Source: JBHIBC01 sp046758905
GTDB lineage: Bacteria; Acidobacteriota; Polarisedimenticolia; Gp22-AA2
Length of the DNA: 12,091 bases
NCBI GenBank assembly: GCA_046758905.1
Contig: JBHIBC010000082.1
Location: 1-12,091 of the forward strand
Direction of reading: 5' to 3'
Position numbers and translations under genes: made by a program. This document shows positions 7,661-12,091 of this stretch, piece after piece. Position 1 is the stretch's first letter, and each line of letters begins with the position of its first letter. The notes under the pieces were generated by a model. The model did no database searches. It worked only from the letters and a program-made list of their open reading frames with translations, and had not been told where the DNA came from.

Positions 7661-8899
7661 ATGAGGGGGGAGCGATCGCCCGTGGCGGAAGCTGGTCGAG
7701 GGAAGTCGCCACCCCCCGCGGGTCGGTCTGCTCCTGAGGGTCGTCCCCGGGGCCGGCTCCCCGCCGCCGCCGTCGCGGTGGGGCTCGCGGGGCTCGCCGC
7801 GTCTTTCCTGCTCGGTTCCGAGGACCCCCGGCGCCTGTGGCTCTCCTACCTCGTGTCCTGGCTGTTCTTCCTCAGCGTGGCCCTCGGGGGACTGTTCTTC
7901 GTGCCGGTGCAGTTCCTGAGCCGCGCCGCCTGGAGCGTCGTGATCCGGCGCGCGGCGGAGCAGGTGATGGGCACCCTGCCGGTCCTGGCGGCCCTGTCGC
8001 TGCCGCTGGCGTTCGGCGCGAGGGAGATCTATCCGTGGCTATCCGGCGAGGCGGCCGGGGACGACCCGATCCCCGGGAGCAAGGGCGCCTATCTCAATCC
8101 GGGCTTCTTCTATCTGCGCGCGGCCGTCTACCTGCTCAGCTGGTCGATCGCCGCCTGGTGGATGCGCCGTCAGTCTCTGTGCCAGGACGAGACGGGCGAT
8201 CCGGCAGCCACCCGGCGGCTCCAGACGGCGAGCGCGCCGATCCTGGTGTGGTTCGCCCTGACGGTGACGTTCGCCACCTTCGACTGGATCATGTCGCTCG
8301 ATCCGCATTGGTTCTCCACCATCATCGGCGTCTACTTCTTCAGCGGCTGCGCCGTCGCCATCCAGGCGTTTCTCGTGCTCATGGTGCCCTCGATCCAGAA
8401 GGGAAGGGGGCCCATCCGGAACGTGGTCACCGCGGAACACCTTCACGATATGGGCAAGCTCCTGTTCGCGTTCACAGTCTTCTGGGCCTACATCGCGTTC
8501 TCGCAGTTTCTGCTGATCTGGTACGCCGCCATTCCGGAGGAGACCCGATGGTACGCCGAGCGCCTCGGGGAGGGATGGATCGGATTGACCGCCACGCTCG
8601 CCCTCGGTCATTTCGCGGTCCCCTTCTTCCTGCTGCTGCCGGAGGGGGCCAAGCGCAGGCGGGCCCCGCTCCTGGGCGCGGCCGTGTGGTTGCTGGCGAT
8701 GCACTACCTGGATGTCTACTGGCTCGTCGTGCCCGGCCTCGACGGCGATGGGTTCCGGCCGCACCTTCTCGACCTGACGACCATGGCGGCCGTGGGAGGT
8801 CTGTTCCTCGGCTCGCTGGGATTCCTCCTGCGCCGCCACGCGCCCGTGCCGATCGCCGACCCCCGCCTTGAGGAGTCTCTCACCCTCGACAACGCCTGA
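7661..8899 (+). CDS. actF: ACIII second NrfD-type membrane subunit ActF
   Basis: Integral membrane subunit of Alternative Complex III, often annotated as quinone-binding subunit 2, 412 residues with about ten hydrophobic segments. Family landmarks are YLNPGFFYLRAAVY (144-157), TFDWIMSLDPHWFST (206-220) with GVYFFSG, and HDMGKLLFAF (262-271) leading into WAYIAFSQFLLIWYA (275-289) and IPEET. The C-terminal IADPRLEESLTLDNA is the usual ActF ending. In known complexes ActF resembles ActC in fold but lies away from the ActB cluster, so its role in quinone binding or proton movement is less settled. The ATG at 7661 is 9 bases after actD. The first 33 residues are a Pro/Arg/Gly-rich extension that is not conserved, so a slightly later start cannot be excluded. 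It is the last gene of the operon. Confidence 0.94.
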   Translation: MRGERSPVAEAGRGKSPPPAGRSAPEGRPRGRLPAAAVAVGLAGLAASFLLGSEDPRRLWLSYLVSWLFFLSVALGGLFFVPVQFLSRAAWSVVIRRAAEQVMGTLPVLAALSLPLAFGAREIYPWLSGEAAGDDPIPGSKGAYLNPGFFYLRAAVYLLSWSIAAWWMRRQSLCQDETGDPAATRRLQTASAPILVWFALTVTFATFDWIMSLDPHWFSTIIGVYFFSGCAVAIQAFLVLMVPSIQKGRGPIRNVVTAEHLHDMGKLLFAFTVFWAYIAFSQFLLIWYAAIPEETRWYAERLGEGWIGLTATLALGHFAVPFFLLLPEGAKRRRAPLLGAAVWLLAMHYLDVYWLVVPGLDGDGFRPHLLDLTTMAAVGGLFLGSLGFLLRRHAPVPIADPRLEESLTLDNA

Positions 8900-8984
8900 C
8901 CGCGGGTACGGTCGGCCCCGTCGGTGGGCGCACGGCCCCCGCGCCGTTCGGGCCGCCGCCGGCCGCGGTCGCACGGGCCGGCCC

Positions 8985-9013
8985 TTGATCGAGTGCCGGG
9001 CGCGGCGTATCGT
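8985..9013 (+). promoter_or_regulatory. Possible sigma-70-type promoter before the 9076 ORF
   Basis: TTGATC (8985-8990) and TATCGT (9008-9013) are 17 bases apart; each matches four of six consensus positions. It would start transcription about 60 bases before the short ORF at 9076, beyond the end of the ACIII operon. In such GC-rich DNA a pair of this quality is uncommon but can occur by chance. Confidence 0.3.
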
Positions 9014-9039
9014 GAAGCCGGAATCGGAGGCCGTTCACG
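9011..9039. repeat. Dyad symmetry CGTGAA-N17-TTCACG, possible operator or leader hairpin
   Basis: CGTGAA (9011-9016) and TTCACG (9034-9039) are exact inverted repeats; inside them GCC (9017-9019) can pair with GGC (9029-9031). The left arm overlaps the end of the possible -10 element, so the dyad could be an operator, or a small hairpin near the 5' end of the transcript. No regulator gene is adjacent. Confidence 0.3.
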
Positions 9040-9075
9040 GGGTGTAGCTGAGAAGGGAGAAGCAAGGGCCATGCG

Positions 9076-9522
9076 ATGACCAATCCACTCACACGCGTAC
9101 CCAGGGCTCTCGGTCCACTGGTGATCGGCACAATTCTGGTCCCGCCTCTCGTAGCCCGTGCGCGGACCCCCGCCGCGGGATTCGGTGCTCCTCTCAGTGT
9201 CGTCATGCCGATGAACGGCATCGAAGCCGTGTACAGTGAGAGCCGACATGCTTCCTACTACTTCCCCGAGATCAACGAATGGCCCCGCCCTGATGTGATC
9301 ATCTATCCGGTTCTCGCACAGAGCGACTCGGGTCAACGTGCGTACATTCTGCGCATGGTCTTATTCGACGCGCCGCCGAGGACCCGCGAGACTCTGAGAT
9401 TGCATGTCGATGGAGCATATCAGGAGCTACCCTTGATGCGGAGGCTGCCGTGGCTACCGACAACACCGGCTGTCCTCCGCTACGACTGTGACCCTCGGGG
9501 TCGGACCCAGTTTGATCCATAA
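9076..9522 (+). CDS. Short exported protein of unknown function, possibly the front of a broken gene
   Basis: A 148-residue frame that I do not recognise. The ATG at 9076 is preceded by AAGGG (9064-9068) at 7 bases; an ATG at 9071 in another frame is too close to that site. Residues 1-30 look like a signal peptide (Arg7 and Arg10, hydrophobic 12-26, cleavage near AxA at 27-31). The mature part contains SYYFPEINEWPRPDVIIYPV and a beta-strand-like middle with YILRMVLFDAPP, and ends in a poorly ordered tail without membrane segments. The base composition is clearly lower in GC than the ACIII operon. Immediately after the stop, remnants of a TonB-type C-terminal domain continue in other frames. 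This protein may therefore be the N-terminal half of a formerly longer periplasmic protein cut by frameshift, or a sequencing error may have split a real gene. Confidence 0.5.
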   Translation: MTNPLTRVPRALGPLVIGTILVPPLVARARTPAAGFGAPLSVVMPMNGIEAVYSESRHASYYFPEINEWPRPDVIIYPVLAQSDSGQRAYILRMVLFDAPPRTRETLRLHVDGAYQELPLMRRLPWLPTTPAVLRYDCDPRGRTQFDP

Positions 9523-9524
9523 GA

Positions 9525-9761
9525 TCGCTGACGCTGGTGGAGTCACGCCGTCCCTGGGGAAGAGGCGGCACTCGTTGGATGCGCGGGACATGGACCGCTT
9601 CCAGCGAATAGCCGCTCCGGCCGAGATGGAAACCGGACTGTGGCTTCGGAGAGTCGGCCATGGCGGCCGTCAAGCAATGGCGATACGAGCTGCGGAAGAT
9701 AGACGGTCAGCCCGTAGCCGTCCACTTCACGGTCGTAGTGGATTTCGTCTTGCGGAGCTAG
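9525..9761 (+). pseudogene. Frameshifted remnant of a TonB-family C-terminal domain
   Basis: The frame beginning after the stop at 9609-9611 reads GFGESAMAAVKQWRYELRKI and then DGQPVAVHFTVVVDFVLRS before TAG at 9759-9761. This matches the last part of the TonB C-terminal fold, where AVxxWRYxP, DGxPVAV and a final beta strand are the hallmarks. Upstream, a different frame (about 9525-9590) gives GGVTPSLGKRRHSLDARDM, which resembles the start of the same domain (GGVTPPxLxxxxPxYPxxAR). About 40 codons lie between the two landmarks, where I would expect about 55. At least one frameshift and some deletion have therefore broken the domain. The intact piece alone (ATG 9660) is only 33 codons. It is either a decayed gene or the damaged tail of the gene at 9076. 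Confidence 0.55.
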
Positions 9762-9969
9762 CGCATCGCCGGCGTGGCGTGTCCGCCGGGGACCCGGTGG
9801 GGTTGCGGGGTGCGGCTACTCGCGATGAGTCGCGAGGGTCAACCCCCCTCCCGCAGCCCGTCGAAGCTGTCCGAACGGAGCGGCACCCGGCGATCTCTCC
9901 AGGACGGACCGCGGAGCGACCCGAATGTGACGAAAACGAGGCGATCTTCCTCCCGGCTCACTCATGCGA
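9762..9969. other. Gap between the TonB remnant and the convergent gene
   Basis: I see no supported gene in these 208 bases. A 7-bp hairpin, CTCGCGA-TGAG-TCGCGAG (9819-9836), lies between the converging units, but it lacks a T run on either strand and is only a weak terminator candidate. Confidence 0.35.
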
Positions 9970-12091
9970 TCAGGGACAGACAGCGCGCTCATTCCTGGAG
10001 GAGTCCTGTCCCCAGCTTCCGACCGCCGGGCTCACCGGCCGGACCATGTAGTAAAAGGCTCTTCCCGCGTTGGGCAGGCGCGGATCGGACACGAAGGTCG
10101 TGTCGGTCGCAGATAGGTGCGTGCAGCGCTCGAATCTCGGTGAGCGAGAGCGGACCACATCATAGAGGGTGGCGTTGATCTGAGCAGGCCAAGAGTACAC
10201 CGTGTTGTCCGCCGCATTGTGGAAACCGGCATCGCCGGAGATCTCATCGACGACGCCGTACCGTAGATCTCCCGGACACTGGTTATCTAGGCGATCGTTG
10301 ATCTCGGCAGCGCCGGGGTAGGTGTTGGGGTCACTGAATCTGCAGTCGGCGCAGCGGGGGAATCCGTCGTGATCGTCATCCCTCTCCTGAAAGGAGAAGT
10401 TCCCGTCACAGTCCGTGTCCAGCCCGTCGCAGATCTCGCTGCTCCCCGGGGACACGTTCGCGTTCCCATCGTCGCAGTCCGTCTGAGCACCAGCGGGACA
10501 CGTGTGGAAGCCAGGAAACCCATAACCGTCCCCATCGAGGTCGGAACAGGTCTCAATCGGGCAGGATCCGCCCGGCGGCGGCGCCGAGTCGAGCGCAGGC
10601 AGTGAGGGAACCTGCGTGGTGCCCGCAATCCGGATGTCGTCCAGCCACCAGCCGTCGTCGTTAGCCAGGTTGTCCCAGCCGCCGCCGATCTCGAAGTACG
10701 AGGACGCGCTGCGGTCGAACACCCAGGACGCGCCGATCCAGCGGATCCTCACGCGCTGGCCGAGAAACTGAGAGAGGTCGAACTTGCTCTGCGCCCAGAG
10801 ACCGAAGCCTGCAGGATCCTCGAAGCCGGGGCCCGAGCAGTCATTGTTGGGGTACGTGCCCGCGGCCCGGTCGACCCCGCAGTGCGACCAAGCGCCCTGA
10901 CGGTCGCAGATCGTCTCGTGGGCGCCCCGCGGGGCGGGCGGCAGTGTGCCCGTGTCGGCCGGCGTGAACAGGCAGTAGTAGGGGCCGAACACGGGCACGG
11001 TGGGGATCTTGTCGTAGACGTTCTGAAACGGCACGAGCTTGTCCCAGACGCTCCACTCGTCGATGGCGGGGTCATGGTTCATATCGACCTGGATCTGGAC
11101 ATCGGCGCAGTCGGCGCACTGGTCGTGGAGAGCACCATGTAAGTTGCTGTCTACCAAGTCCGCGACATGGAAAAACGAGAGCTCCGGGTGGTCCGGTCCC
11201 GGAATGGGCGTGAGGTTCAGCGGGGCCGAGACGAAAGCCTGCAGGGCCCGCAGGTGGGTGGAGTCCCCGGACACGCCCGTCGGATCGAAGTGCGCTCCCA
11301 TGTGAAGGGAGTTGGGAAGACTGAACGCTAAGTCACCGCCCGGCGGCGTGTCGTAGGAACAACCGCCGACGCAAGTACGTGTGCCGGAATCGCCGGGGAG
11401 GATCTCGTCGTTCGGGCAGTCGGCGGCGCCGTTCGGGCAGTGGAAGTGCCAGTCCATCGGGAAGTCCGGATCCAGGATGCACGCCGGGTTGCCGTCGGCC
11501 GCGTCGTCGAACCCGCCGCAGGCCACAACCCTCACCGTGTTGGGTCCGTCGGTGGAGTCGCTCCCCCGCATGTAGAGGCCCGGCGTTCCCGTGTAGCTGA
11601 GCGTGCCGCCGACGTCGAGCGCCTGCAGGAACGTGTCATCGACGCTGAAGACGCCGTCCCCATCCTTGTCGATGTCGAAGTTCTCGAGAGTGATGCCGTC
11701 ATCGGCCGTGTCCGGGAGGCCGTCCGGCCCGAGCGTCAAGATCTGGGTCGCATCGGCAGGAAGATTGAGATCCGCCTGCAGGAAGAAGCAGGGCGGACCG
11801 GAGAACCTCTTTATCTCGTTTGCCACAACAAACACGCACAGGTCGATCCTGGCCGGGTCGGCCGGTGAGGGGCTCTCCAGCGTGTCACTGACTTTGAAGG
11901 TGAAGCCGGGTTGTGCGACGTCGAGGCTGCCGACCGCGATCACCTCGCCCGAGGCCATGCTCCCCACCTCTAACACTCCCTCAGTAATGCAGGCGACGTC
12001 CAGGTCCGCCGACGAGAGGACGACGCCCACCCCGGCTAGCAGGCTGTTGACGAATACGGATTCGAGCGCTTCTTCACGATGGTTCACCGCA
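9970..12091 (-). CDS. Large secreted MopE-like metal-binding protein, N-terminus outside the window
   Basis: The frame runs from the window edge to TGA at 9970-9972; at least 705 residues are visible when counted from the GTG at 12087. That GTG is not a convincing start: there is no signal peptide and the frame remains open upstream, so the protein is probably truncated by the window. Domains in order are: a beta-rich segment (about 20-110); acidic Ca-binding-like loops (GPDGLPDTADDG at 120-131, DIDKDGDGVFSVDD at 138-151); a Cys-paired middle; a jelly-roll-like region with PELSFFHVADLVDSN and, near 476-487, GWWLDDIRIAG, like domains found with M6-type peptidases; and DLDGDGYGF (516-524). A MopE-type metal-binding motif follows at 537-562 (DCDDGN...PGSSEICDGLDTDCDG), with a degenerate copy at 579-606 (PGAAEINDRLDNQCPG). 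The C-terminus (FYYMVRP, GSWGQDSSRNERAVCP) matches endings common in large surface proteins of Acidobacteria. It is probably an extracellular or cell-surface protein; copper or calcium binding is inferred from the motifs. Confidence 0.85.
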   Translation of the reverse strand, partial: AVNHREEALESVFVNSLLAGVGVVLSSADLDVACITEGVLEVGSMASGEVIAVGSLDVAQPGFTFKVSDTLESPSPADPARIDLCVFVVANEIKRFSGPPCFFLQADLNLPADATQILTLGPDGLPDTADDGITLENFDIDKDGDGVFSVDDTFLQALDVGGTLSYTGTPGLYMRGSDSTDGPNTVRVVACGGFDDAADGNPACILDPDFPMDWHFHCPNGAADCPNDEILPGDSGTRTCVGGCSYDTPPGGDLAFSLPNSLHMGAHFDPTGVSGDSTHLRALQAFVSAPLNLTPIPGPDHPELSFFHVADLVDSNLHGALHDQCADCADVQIQVDMNHDPAIDEWSVWDKLVPFQNVYDKIPTVPVFGPYYCLFTPADTGTLPPAPRGAHETICDRQGAWSHCGVDRAAGTYPNNDCSGPGFEDPAGFGLWAQSKFDLSQFLGQRVRIRWIGASWVFDRSASSYFEIGGGWDNLANDDGWWLDDIRIAGTTQVPSLPALDSAPPPGGSCPIETCSDLDGDGYGFPGFHTCPAGAQTDCDDGNANVSPGSSEICDGLDTDCDGNFSFQERDDDHDGFPRCADCRFSDPNTYPGAAEINDRLDNQCPGDLRYGVVDEISGDAGFHNAADNTVYSWPAQINATLYDVVRSRSPRFERCTHLSATDTTFVSDPRLPNAGRAFYYMVRPVSPAVGSWGQDSSRNERAVCP

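Noticed and set aside
8899..8984. Terminator candidates after actF (ACCGCGG...CCGCGGT at 8899-8969 and the palindrome GGGCCGGCCC at 8975-8984)
   Set aside because: The first has arms separated by a very long loop and the second has no loop; neither is followed by a T run, and such palindromes are expected by chance in this GC-rich stretch.
9488..10051. 187-codon plus-strand frame across the TonB remnant and into the convergent gene
   Set aside because: Only its first third resembles TonB-type sequence; the rest is low-quality and overlaps the end of a well-supported minus-strand gene.
1..12091. tRNA, rRNA, CRISPR array, insertion sequence or phage attachment site
   Set aside because: I looked for cloverleaf-type sequences, regularly spaced repeats, transposase motifs and long terminal inverted repeats and found none that I could support.

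Overview
This is a GC-rich bacterial window. It is dominated by a complete plus-strand operon for Alternative Complex III (ACIII), the quinol:cytochrome c/HiPIP oxidoreductase found in many bacteria in place of, or beside, the cytochrome bc1 complex. High GC, ACIII, MopE-type metal-binding surface proteins with calcium-binding-like repeats, and a TonB C-terminal remnant together suggest a member of Acidobacteriota or a related deep-branching phylum. That placement is inference; no phylogenetic marker is present.

Layout. Positions 1-258 are GC-rich and hold no gene I can support. A small exported protein rich in Met, His and Cys follows (259-738). A perfect 12-bp hairpin (782-824) then separates it from the operon. 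The operon (887-8899) is tightly packed: actA (pentaheme cytochrome, TTG start), actB (fusion of a molybdopterin-oxidoreductase-like part and a four-cluster ferredoxin), actE (monoheme lipoprotein cytochrome), an additional membrane-anchored monoheme cytochrome c, actC (NrfD-type quinol subunit), actD (DUF3341) and actF (second NrfD-type subunit). Overlaps of 4, 4 and 8 bases and gaps of at most 13 bases imply one translationally coupled transcript.

How the genes work together. Menaquinol or ubiquinol is oxidised in the membrane at ActC, with ActF as its partner membrane subunit. Electrons pass into the [3Fe-4S]/[4Fe-4S] chain of ActB and the five hemes of ActA, then leave through ActE and perhaps the extra cytochrome c. 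No terminal oxidase gene lies in the window. The departures from the usual plan are the extra cytochrome and the position of both small cytochromes between actB and actC.

After actF (8900-9970) the character changes. There is a possible promoter with a dyad symmetry element, a short exported ORF of unknown function (9076-9522), and a frameshifted remnant of a TonB-family C-terminal domain (about 9525-9761). Convergent on the minus strand (9970 to the window edge) is a large secreted, Cys-rich MopE-like protein with Ca-binding-like loops and a jelly-roll-like region. Its N-terminus lies outside the window.
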